64,000 nt of DNA from Nocardia vermiculata NBRC 100427. GTDB lineage: Bacteria > Actinomycetota > Actinomycetes > Mycobacteriales > Mycobacteriaceae. Shown one piece after another: positions 11,643-18,468 of this stretch. The stretch is taken from assembly GCF_001613265.1 (NCBI RefSeq), contig NZ_BDCA01000006.1, positions 62,001 to 126,000 of the forward strand, written 5' to 3'. The notes beneath the pieces are model-generated. The model ran no database searches. It saw nothing but the letters and a program-made list of their open reading frames with translations, and was not told the DNA's origin. The position numbers and the translations under genes were made by a program. The stretch's first letter is position 1. Each line of letters begins with the position of its first letter.

Positions 11643-11773
11643 GAGCGGGTCCCCGGCGCGAACTCACCGCACTGGCCGGCAGCGCCGGTGAGACCTGCTC
11701 TGCGGCGGTGGGGCGCGCTGGTGCCGGGATCGGTCACGGTCGGGGCGGGGGACGGTTGTTCGGTACGGAGCAT
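11639..11773 (-). CDS. Possible 44-residue leader ORF before the MFS gene
   Basis: This is a short frame with ATG at 11773, AAAGGA upstream at good spacing, and a TGA that overlaps the GTG of the MFS gene. The peptide is rich in Pro, Thr, Arg and Gly, has one Cys, and shows no domain. It may be a translated leader that couples or controls transporter synthesis. It could also be a chance frame, since the 207-nt marR-MFS gap is otherwise empty. Confidence 0.4.
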   Translation of the reverse strand: MLRTEQPSPAPTVTDPGTSAPHRRRAGLTGAAGQCGEFAPGTRS

Positions 11774-11849
11774 GGTCGATCCTTTGCTGAGCGCGGTGCG
11801 GAACGCGAGGATGCCGCGGGTCGACGGCACAGTCGGGTGCGGTGGCGGC

Positions 11850-12290
11850 TCAGGTGGCGCGGGCGATGCGGTCGAGCAGACCGACGGCGGCGGCCAGCTG
11901 CCGGATTTCTGCGTCGGTGAGTTCGTCGTCGATGACCCGAGTGAGCCAGTCCTCTTTGGCGCGGCGTCCGGTGCGGAATTCTTCGCGGGCGGCGTCGGTG
12001 AGGTCGAGGACGGTTTTGCGTCCGTCGGCCTGGTGGGGTTGTCCGCTGACGAGTCCGGCCTCTTCGAGCGCGCGCACGATTTTCGCCATCGATTGCGGGC
12101 GCATTCCGGCTGCGCCGGCAAGTTCGGTGGCGGTGGCGGGCCCGTTCTGTTCGAGGCGGATCAGTACCGAACTCTGCGATGTGGTGAGGTCACTGCCCTC
12201 GGCCTGGGCGCGCAGTTTCCGCAGCAGCCGGCTGACGGTGACACGCAGGTCGGCGGCTACCGCGGCGGTGGATGCGGGATGTTCGGACAC
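11850..12290 (-). CDS. MarR-family transcriptional regulator
   Basis: A 146-residue winged-helix protein. The central part has the MarR pattern: TTSQSSVLIRLEQNGPATATELAGAAGMRPQ recognition region (about 40-70), then VRALEEAGLVSGQPHQADGRK, the beta-hairpin wing with the conserved DGR motif. It heads the minus-strand transcription unit with the MFS exporter. A perfect 10-bp inverted repeat sits 18 nt upstream of its start, so autorepression and control of the exporter are likely. The divergent MutS-like gene starts 155 nt away and could share the region. Confidence 0.92.
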   Translation of the reverse strand: MSEHPASTAAVAADLRVTVSRLLRKLRAQAEGSDLTTSQSSVLIRLEQNGPATATELAGAAGMRPQSMAKIVRALEEAGLVSGQPHQADGRKTVLDLTDAAREEFRTGRRAKEDWLTRVIDDELTDAEIRQLAAAVGLLDRIARAT

Positions 12291-12308
12291 ACCTCGACCC
12301 TACGCTTT

Positions 12309-12338
12309 TATACAGCCAACTGCACAGCTGGCTGTATA
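12309..12338. promoter_or_regulatory. MarR operator (perfect inverted repeat)
   Basis: TATACAGCCA at 12309-12318 is matched by its exact complement TGGCTGTATA at 12329-12338. The 10-nt spacer contains a smaller CT/AG symmetry. It lies between marR and the divergent MutS-like gene, and its size and position suit a MarR dimer. Confidence 0.75.
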
Positions 12339-12445
12339 TATCGAGCAGGATCATTACTTGACGGCCGGTAAGCATTGCTTCTACCCTCACCCCAGGAACC
12401 CGCACACCGTTCACGACGACCGCGGGCCCGGAAAGCAAGGTGGGG

Positions 12446-13963
12446 ATGAGCACCGTCAGCATTCTGTGGCCGAGACCACCCGAACAGATCCCGACGGTCC
12501 ACCTCGGGGCACACGCCGTCGCCGACCTCGAACTCGGCCCGATACTCGCCGCCGTCATCGGCGACCGCGACGACCACAACCTCACTCCCCTGCTACACCG
12601 CCCCGTCCGCGACCACGACACCGTCACCTTCCGCCAACAGGTATTCACCGACCTCGACGACGACGACCTGCGCGCGGCCGCCGAGCACTTCGCGATCGGT
12701 ATGTGGCGGGTCCACCGCCGCCTCGATGTGGCCACCGGCCTGCCGCACCCCTACCAGCGCCACCGCTGGCACCTCGACGCCGCCGCCGACTACGTCACGA
12801 CCGTCACCGAACTACACACCGCCCTCACCGCGCTCCCACTGCGCTCGCGAGCCCTGCAACGCTGGCGGGCACACCTGGACACCTATTGCGCGGGCACCGC
12901 GCTGCGGAGCCTCGCCGCCGACATCGACACCGTCCGCGACGCACTGGCACAGGTGCGCTACCGCATCCGCCTGGTCGAGCGCACCCTTCAGGTCACCAGC
13001 GCAACCCCCGCGACCGACTACACCGCCACGATCACCACCCTGCTGGCCCGATTCGGCGCACCCCACCGGCGCACCCCACCCGCACCGCAGTGGCCGGATA
13101 TGAACCAGACGGAAGAACAGATCCTCGACCGGGTCGTCGCCCGCCACCGCACCCCGTTCACCCGGCTGGCTCGATTCGCCGACAGCCACCACGAATTCAT
13201 CACCACCGAGATCGCCGAATTCGAACGCGAACTGCACTTCTACCTGCGCTACCGGCGCTTCGCCCAACGCTGCACCACGACCACCCACCGCAGCTGCCTA
13301 CCCGAGATCGCCGCACCGGGCCGCCCGATCCACGCCACCGGCGCCTACGATTACGCCCTCGCCATCCAGCACCCGGATCCGCTGGTATGCAACGACTTCC
13401 GGCTCGACGACACCGAACAGATCCTGGTGGTGACCGGACCCAACCAGGGCGGCAAAACCACCTTCGCCCGCAGCATCGGCCAACTGATCTACTTCGCCGC
13501 CCTCGGCGGCCCGGTCCCCGCCCGCACCGCGCGCCTACCACTGCCGGACCGGCTGTTCACCCACTTCGAACGCGCCGAACACGCCAGTGACCCGTCCGGA
13601 CGGCTGCTGGCCGAGCTGCGAGCGATGCACGACACCCTCGACGCCGCGACAGCCGAAACCATCATCGTGCTCAATGAGAGCTTCAGCACCACCGGCACCA
13701 CCGACGGAAACCGCATCGCCGCCGACGTACTCACCCGAATCGTGCGCCGGGGAACTCGCGGCGTGTGGGTCGGATTCTTCGACGAACTCGCCGACGCCGA
13801 TCCCGCCGCCGTCTCGATGGTGGCACTCACCGACCCCGCCGACGTCACCCACCGCAGCTTCCGTATCGTGCGACGCCCCGCCGACCGCAACACCTACGCC
13901 CCCGAACTGGCCCGGCACTACGGACTCGGCTACCGCGAACTCACCGCGAGGCTGGCCCGATGA
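12446..13963 (+). CDS. MutS-like ATPase A
   Basis: A protein of about 505 residues. The C-terminal half is a MutS-type ATPase: Walker A GPNQGGKTTF near 331-340, then a long FTHFERAEHASDPSGRLLAEL stretch corresponding to the MutS ST-rich/signature region (cited here at its start: FTHFERAE), and IIVLNESFSTT near 407, where MutS normally has DE; here Asp is Asn. The N-terminal part is helical and resembles the MutS lever/core rather than the mismatch-recognition domain, and no Phe-x-Glu reading motif is visible. I chose ATG 12446 because AAGG lies 5 nt before it; GTG 12440 is also possible. The stop overlaps the start of ATPase B by 4 nt. The function is unknown; a heterodimer with B is plausible. 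Confidence 0.8.
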   Translation: MSTVSILWPRPPEQIPTVHLGAHAVADLELGPILAAVIGDRDDHNLTPLLHRPVRDHDTVTFRQQVFTDLDDDDLRAAAEHFAIGMWRVHRRLDVATGLPHPYQRHRWHLDAAADYVTTVTELHTALTALPLRSRALQRWRAHLDTYCAGTALRSLAADIDTVRDALAQVRYRIRLVERTLQVTSATPATDYTATITTLLARFGAPHRRTPPAPQWPDMNQTEEQILDRVVARHRTPFTRLARFADSHHEFITTEIAEFERELHFYLRYRRFAQRCTTTTHRSCLPEIAAPGRPIHATGAYDYALAIQHPDPLVCNDFRLDDTEQILVVTGPNQGGKTTFARSIGQLIYFAALGGPVPARTARLPLPDRLFTHFERAEHASDPSGRLLAELRAMHDTLDAATAETIIVLNESFSTTGTTDGNRIAADVLTRIVRRGTRGVWVGFFDELADADPAAVSMVALTDPADVTHRSFRIVRRPADRNTYAPELARHYGLGYRELTARLAR

Positions 13964-15504
13964 AACTCACCCTGCTGTCCCCGGGCGACCACGACGCCCC
14001 ACCGATCGGCTACGGCGACACGGTATTCGACGATCTGGGCCTGCACCGCGTCATCGATATCGCCGGCGGCGGCGACGACTTCGTGACCGGCGCGATGCGC
14101 TCGACCATCCTCCGCGCCGTGGCCGACCCCACCGTCATCGCCCACCGGCACGCCGTTCTCACCGACTGCTGCACCCACCCGGACCTCACCCGCGAGGTGT
14201 ATGCGATCGCCACTACCGCGAGCACCGTGCGGCGCTGGCCCAGCCGCGCCGGGCGACGCGCGGGCGGCACCCTGGTCCTCGCGGCGGCACCGTTCGCCGC
14301 GCAACTCGAACTGCTGCGCCGGCTCCGGACCCTGCTGCACCACCACGCGCCCGGACTGTCGGCCACCGGCTGGACCGAGCTCGTCGCCACCACCGCCCGG
14401 TTCGACGACGCCTACCTCGATGCCGTGTGCACCCAGCTCACGACGCTACAGCTGGAGCACGGAATCGAATTCGACGCGAGCCTGGGCATCGGCAACACCA
14501 TGACCGACATCGTGCTGCGCGAACCACCCCGCACCCGCCGGGTACGACGCGGATTCGCCCGCACCGCAGATGTTTTCGAAGCGATCGTCGACGGCGACAG
14601 CAACAATGATCCGGTGACGGCACTGAAGGACCGGGCTCTGCAGGCCCTCGCCGACGTCGTGTCCGGCGCCGCCGACGAACTCCACCACTTCTTCACCCGG
14701 CTCCGCGAGCAGATCGCCTTCTACCTCGGCTGCCTCACCCTGCGCGACCACCTCGACCGGGCCGCCGTCCCCTACTGTCTGCCCCAACCGCACCCGCCCG
14801 GCGCCCCGCTCCTGCGCTGCCGCGGGTTACGCGACATCACCCTCACCCTGACCACGCCACCTGCCGGTAGCGCCAGCACGCCGGTGACCGGCAACGACCT
14901 CGACGCCGACGGCCGGACCCTGCTGGTGATCACCGGCGCCAACAACGGCGGCAAATCCACCTTCCTGCGCAGTCTCGGCGCCGCCCAGGTGATGATGCAG
15001 TCCGGCCTGTTCGTCTTGGCCGACCGGTTCGCCGCCGACCTGCGCGACAGCGTGTTCACCCACTTCGTCGGCGACGAGGACCGCACCCTGTCCCACGGCA
15101 AACTGGTCGCCGAACTGGTGCGGATGAACACCGTCGTCGACCGCATCGGCCGTCACGGACTGCTGCTGTGCAACGAAGCCTTCGCCTCCACCGCAGCACG
15201 CGACGCCACCGCGATCACCGAACCACTACTGCGCGCATTCACCGAAGCCGGTACGAAGGTCGTCACGGTCACCCACCTCTACGACTACGCACACGCCCGC
15301 CACGCCCGCGCCTATCCGGGCGATCTGTTCCTCCACGCCGAACGCACCCCCGAAGGCCACCGCACCCCCGAAGGCCACCGCACCCACCGCATCGTCGCCG
15401 GTTCACCATCACCCGGTGGCCACGCCGACGACCTGTTCGCTCACGTCTTCGGGCACCCGCCGGGTGAGTTCACGCCGAGGGGCGCAGACTGCTCAGCACC
15501 CTGA
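13960..15504 (+). CDS. MutS-like ATPase B
   Basis: A 514-residue partner of ATPase A. ATG overlaps the A stop (ATGA). The N-terminal half is helical with no recognised mismatch-binding domain. The ATPase half has Walker A GANNGGKSTFLRSLG near 326 and Walker B-like LLLCNEAFAST near 401, again with Asn-Glu in place of Asp-Glu. HLYDYAH near the C terminus sits where MutS proteins have the conserved THYHEL-type switch. A short tandem repeat adds two RTPEGH units close to the end. The last 35 nt overlap the 3' end of the convergent antitoxin gene. Translational coupling suggests a 1:1 complex with A. It may serve DNA recombination, repair or defence, but none of these is shown. Confidence 0.8.
   Translation: MKLTLLSPGDHDAPPIGYGDTVFDDLGLHRVIDIAGGGDDFVTGAMRSTILRAVADPTVIAHRHAVLTDCCTHPDLTREVYAIATTASTVRRWPSRAGRRAGGTLVLAAAPFAAQLELLRRLRTLLHHHAPGLSATGWTELVATTARFDDAYLDAVCTQLTTLQLEHGIEFDASLGIGNTMTDIVLREPPRTRRVRRGFARTADVFEAIVDGDSNNDPVTALKDRALQALADVVSGAADELHHFFTRLREQIAFYLGCLTLRDHLDRAAVPYCLPQPHPPGAPLLRCRGLRDITLTLTTPPAGSASTPVTGNDLDADGRTLLVITGANNGGKSTFLRSLGAAQVMMQSGLFVLADRFAADLRDSVFTHFVGDEDRTLSHGKLVAELVRMNTVVDRIGRHGLLLCNEAFASTAARDATAITEPLLRAFTEAGTKVVTVTHLYDYAHARHARAYPGDLFLHAERTPEGHRTPEGHRTHRIVAGSPSPGGHADDLFAHVFGHPPGEFTPRGADCSAP
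15343..15378 (+). repeat. 18-bp in-frame tandem duplication
   Basis: CGCACCCCCGAAGGCCAC occurs twice without a gap (15343-15360, 15361-15378) inside MutS-like ATPase B, encoding RTPEGH twice. A third partial unit (CGCACCC) follows. This is a likely slippage duplication. Confidence 0.9.
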
Positions 15505-15790
15505 TCGCATCCGAGAGTGGAATCATGCGGCCGGGCTGTTCGGCCAGCAAACCCATCTCGATGTACTGGCGGATCAGCATCGACGGCGTCACACCGTGTT
15601 CGGCGGCGACATCGCGGAGCCGATCGCGCAGATCGTGGGGCAGCTTCAGCGAGGTGGTGACCATGCCGCGCTCGATCTGGTCACCGGTCGGCGGCAGCGC
15701 AGGCGCGGGCTCGGTGTCGTCGAAGACCAGCGCCTCCACGATCGCCTGCGGGTCGGCGCCGGGCCTCGGTTCGAACGTGTTCTCACTCAT
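15470..15790 (-). CDS. BrnA-like ribbon-helix-helix antitoxin
   Basis: A 106-residue protein. The N terminus is acidic (MSENTFEPRPGADP). A ribbon-helix-helix segment follows near 50-85: MVTTSLKLPHDLRDRLRDVA then GVTPSMLIRQYIEMGL. Start ATG 15790 follows GGAGGC by 6 nt and overlaps the toxin stop (ATGA). Toxin-first order is typical of brnT/brnA-type modules, where the antitoxin binds the promoter and neutralises the toxin. The family name is inferred from order and fold, not from a search. Confidence 0.65.
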   Translation of the reverse strand: MSENTFEPRPGADPQAIVEALVFDDTEPAPALPPTGDQIERGMVTTSLKLPHDLRDRLRDVAAEHGVTPSMLIRQYIEMGLLAEQPGRMIPLSDAIRVLSSLRPSA

Positions 15791-16116
15791 CGGTTCGCCT
15801 CCCATGCGGTGTGTTCCCCGAGTTGCTGCGGGCGCATCTCGGCGGCCATGAGGATCTCCCACCTAGCCTGCGACGGTATGCCGGTCTCGCCGCGGGGCAG
15901 GTCCCGGGTGTGCTGCGATACCACCTGCCGCAACATCACCACCAGTGGGCGACCGGCGTCGGTGCGCCCCCAGACGGTGGTGACGGGCAGCCCGTCACGA
16001 GTGCGTGCCGGGCGCACCCGGCGACGCGACGAATACAACACTTCCATCACCTCCCAGGGCGCCACCTCGGCGCGGGCCAGGAACGCGTGGACTCCGATCC
16101 ACCATGCGTACTCCAC
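15787..16116 (-). CDS. Putative BrnT-like toxin
   Basis: A protein of 109 residues. GTG start 16116 lies directly behind a TATTAT -10-like element (16126-16131), so the transcript may be nearly leaderless. The sequence pattern (GVHAFLARAEVAPWEVMEVL, then VTTVWGRTDAGRPLVVMLRQV) follows the outline of BrnT-type RNases: an N-terminal helix that ends in a 'VxEV' element, followed by strands with GRTxxGRxLVV. No catalytic residue can be assigned with certainty. The coupled downstream gene encodes a ribbon-helix-helix protein, which supports a toxin-antitoxin role. It could also be an uncharacterised DNA-locus-specific protein. Confidence 0.5.
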   Translation of the reverse strand: MEYAWWIGVHAFLARAEVAPWEVMEVLYSSRRRVRPARTRDGLPVTTVWGRTDAGRPLVVMLRQVVSQHTRDLPRGETGIPSQARWEILMAAEMRPQQLGEHTAWEANR

Positions 16117-16170
16117 GTGGCAACGATAATACTCGCGTAGTACCCGTGCGGGAACGCCTCGGTCGCGCAG

Positions 16171-16710
16171 CTACCAGATCAAGGTCCGCGCCGGGACCCG
16201 CACACCCGCGAAGAACCGCTTACCGATGTCGCTGCCGTCGTGGTTGTAGGAATTCATGATGTCGGCCAGCTCGTCGGCCAGTTCACGCAACGCCGCGCTC
16301 GGACGCTGGATACCGCAATCACTGACCCACCCCCATTCCGGCGGGACCCCGTTGATCGTGACGATGATCTTCCCGACGAACGGGGTATCGACCGAATAGT
16401 CGATCTCGATCGGCGCATCGCGGATCGGAGAACGCTCGACGATCTCGGCACGATGCTGCGGCATACTGAAAATTTTCGCGAAAGCGATGTCCTGCGCGAT
16501 CATCTCGGCAATACTCGCCAAGGTGGCATGCCGGCCGACACGGTGATACCGCTGCCCGTAGTCCCGGTCCCCGTGCACCGCATGCTGCGGATGCTTGGCC
16601 AGGATGCGATCCAGCATCCGCTGGGCTGCCTCCCGTTCGGCCGCACCGGTGGCAGGGTGATCGATCAACTGGCGCAGCCGGGAAATCCTGGGACTCAGAG
16701 CCGTCGACAT
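16171..16710 (-). CDS. Hypothetical protein, DUF2786-like N terminus
   Basis: A 179-residue protein that I do not recognise with certainty. The first 30 residues (RLRQLIDHPATGAAEREAA then QRMLDRILAK) look like the short helical segment found in DUF2786 proteins (multi-residue 'AE...A..k..' pattern). The rest is mixed alpha/beta with WGWVSDCGI and an acidic RELADELADI helix. ATG 16710 was chosen because AGGAAAGG precedes it. It lies between two toxin-antitoxin modules on the same strand. Phage or mobile-element origin is possible. Confidence 0.5.
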   Translation of the reverse strand: MSTALSPRISRLRQLIDHPATGAAEREAAQRMLDRILAKHPQHAVHGDRDYGQRYHRVGRHATLASIAEMIAQDIAFAKIFSMPQHRAEIVERSPIRDAPIEIDYSVDTPFVGKIIVTINGVPPEWGWVSDCGIQRPSAALRELADELADIMNSYNHDGSDIGKRFFAGVRVPARTLIW

Positions 16711-16759
16711 CGGCGCGGTCCTTTCCTCGTCATCGCACGGCAACCACGGCCCCGCTCGG

Positions 16760-17167
16760 TCAGGGCAGTGGATCGACCAACACAGTGTGATCTATGCGCC
16801 GTAACATATCCGGCCGAGCGGTCAAACACGGCCAATTACGCGCCACCGCCTCACCAGCGGCATGTCCCGCGACCACCAGCGCATCCGCATCGACCCGGCC
16901 CGACAGCATCGCCGCCACCCGCGAGGCACCACCGACATCCAAACCCGGCACCACCGTATGCGGCAAACTCAGCAGCACCGCGAGAATATCGAGCCGATCC
17001 GGGCGCACCAGCGCCTGTCCCGCGGCCGCCACCGCCGCCGGGACGACGATCGTGTTGCCGGCGTCGGCCGTCGCCCACGCCACCGCATGCACATACGGCA
17101 ACCGGCGTGTCCAGCCGACAACCGCGGCGGTATCGAATACGACACCACCCAACGCGGCCGGACTCAC
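16760..17167 (-). CDS. PIN-domain-like (VapC-type) toxin
   Basis: A 135-residue protein. It begins with GGVVFDTAAVVGW, the PIN first strand with its metal-binding Asp, and has a second acidic patch at DADALVVAGHA and a final strand HTVLVDPLP. The usual glutamate after the second strand is replaced by VVPAAVAAAGQ, so the active site may be incomplete or diverged. GTG 17167 overlaps the antitoxin stop (GTGA), giving the normal antitoxin-toxin order. The expected role is an RNase held inactive by its partner. Confidence 0.7.
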   Translation of the reverse strand: MSPAALGGVVFDTAAVVGWTRRLPYVHAVAWATADAGNTIVVPAAVAAAGQALVRPDRLDILAVLLSLPHTVVPGLDVGGASRVAAMLSGRVDADALVVAGHAAGEAVARNWPCLTARPDMLRRIDHTVLVDPLP

Positions 17168-17436
17168 GCGGCGCCGGCGCGGCCGCGACCCAGATCCTCC
17201 GCCGACAACGGCGCCAACCCCTGTGTTCTTCGAGCCTGATTCACCAACTCCAGCGGCGGCACCCCGCCGAAGGTCGCCTCGATCGCGTCCAGGGAGATAT
17301 CGCGATCCATCCGATCCCGTAGTGCGGCCGATACGTAGGCCGACAGATTCTCGATCCGCCCGGACGCCTTCCACCGCTCCAGCGTGGACACGTCGTCCTT
17401 CGGGACCGAGATCGTCACCTTCTTCGTCTCCGCCAT
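17164..17436 (-). CDS. Ribbon-helix-helix antitoxin (VapB-type)
   Basis: A 90-residue protein. The N-terminal strand KKVTISVPKDD and helices DVSTLERWKASGR and NLSAYVSAALRDRM form a ribbon-helix-helix DNA-binding fold. The C-terminal half (SLDAIEATFGG, LAPLSAEDLG) would wrap the toxin. It is the first gene of a two-gene unit with the PIN-like gene, overlapping it by 4 nt. An inverted repeat over its own start codon is the probable autoregulatory operator. Confidence 0.8.
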   Translation of the reverse strand: MAETKKVTISVPKDDVSTLERWKASGRIENLSAYVSAALRDRMDRDISLDAIEATFGGVPPLELVNQARRTQGLAPLSAEDLGRGRAGAA

Positions 17437-17460
17437 ACCAGAATCGTACGTCAGTATGGC
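17432..17460. promoter_or_regulatory. Inverted repeat over the antitoxin start
   Basis: GCCATAC (17432-17438) and GTATGGC (17454-17460) are perfect 7-bp arms with a central CGTACG. The left arm contains the antitoxin start codon. This is a typical site for autorepression by a toxin-antitoxin complex. Confidence 0.6.
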
Positions 17461-17489
17461 GCCTCCGGATATGGCGGACCCGCCCGGCG

Positions 17490-18236
17490 CTACCGGGTGA
17501 ACACAGTCGCGTGTGCCTCCTGCAGCAGCGTCACCAACTCCTTCGCCGCCTGCTGGTCCAGACCCGCGAACGCCGGCGCGATCAACGCGTCGGTCATCGC
17601 CTCGGCGGCATCCCAGCGCTCCCGCATCGACGCCGTGACCTCGGTCTCGTCCACCAGATCACCCCAGCCGAACAACCGGGCCTGGGTCGGCCCGTCCGAC
17701 TTCGGCGAGCCACCGATCAACACCGCCTCGAACGGCGACAACCCACTCGCCCGCACCGCGATCAGATGCAAGCCACCCCGCAACTCACGCAGGCAGTGAA
17801 TCAACTGCAGCACCCGCCCCGGCCCGTCCGCGGCCAGCGGCAGCGCACGCCAGCCCGCGAACAGACTCACCCCCGCGACATCGGCCGCATCCGACACCAC
17901 CTGCAACAACTCCGCCAGCCGATCCGCGGAGTCGAACCCAGCGAGTTTACGGCGGCCGAAATCCCGACACGCCGCCAGATACGCCACCGCTGCCTCGGCG
18001 GGCGGCATCGATACCGACTCCCAGGCGCCCCGCACCGTGGCCGGACGGAAGAAGCCGAACGCCGCGGCCACCACATCGGCATCGACATCACCGAGCACCC
18101 CGCCGCGTCCGCGCGTGTACGGCCCGATGAAGCCCTCCACGCCGGTCGCGGCACCGAATGCCTTGGCCTCACGGGAGAACATGAACGCTCCCCCGATGTT
18201 CTGAATCTCGGATTTCACTGCGACCGGCACCGACAC
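17490..18236 (-). CDS. SCO6745-family protein
   Basis: A protein of 248 residues. GTG 18236 follows GAGGTG by 6 nt. The sequence fits the actinobacterial SCO6745 family: an N-terminal helix, then GPYTRGRGGVLGDVDADVV near 50 (family pattern 'YFRGRAAPLG'), FGFFRPATV near 75, and HCLRELRGGLHLIAVRASGL near 175 (family 'LREHRGDGHvAaL'). The biochemical role is not established; distant relation to winged-helix regulators has been suggested for the family. Here the family's RGD-like stretch is RELRGGLH. It is the last gene before the divergent kinase. Confidence 0.65.
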   Translation of the reverse strand: MSVPVAVKSEIQNIGGAFMFSREAKAFGAATGVEGFIGPYTRGRGGVLGDVDADVVAAAFGFFRPATVRGAWESVSMPPAEAAVAYLAACRDFGRRKLAGFDSADRLAELLQVVSDAADVAGVSLFAGWRALPLAADGPGRVLQLIHCLRELRGGLHLIAVRASGLSPFEAVLIGGSPKSDGPTQARLFGWGDLVDETEVTASMRERWDAAEAMTDALIAPAFAGLDQQAAKELVTLLQEAHATVFTR

Positions 18237-18468
18237 GGCACACCTCTTTCGGCGAGAACGACCGCGACGGCCGCTCGAATTCGACAATCCCCACGGAGCC
18301 TATCTCACTATTGTCAACTATTGCCAGAGTCGATCGGTATCCGGCCCGCACATCCACCCCACCAAATCCCGTATAACGTAACGGTATCGGCACTTCCGGC
18401 GGATCCGACCGACGATTCACATATCCTCGGGTCGGGCCCGGGTACCACCGAAATCGAAGCGAGCGAGG

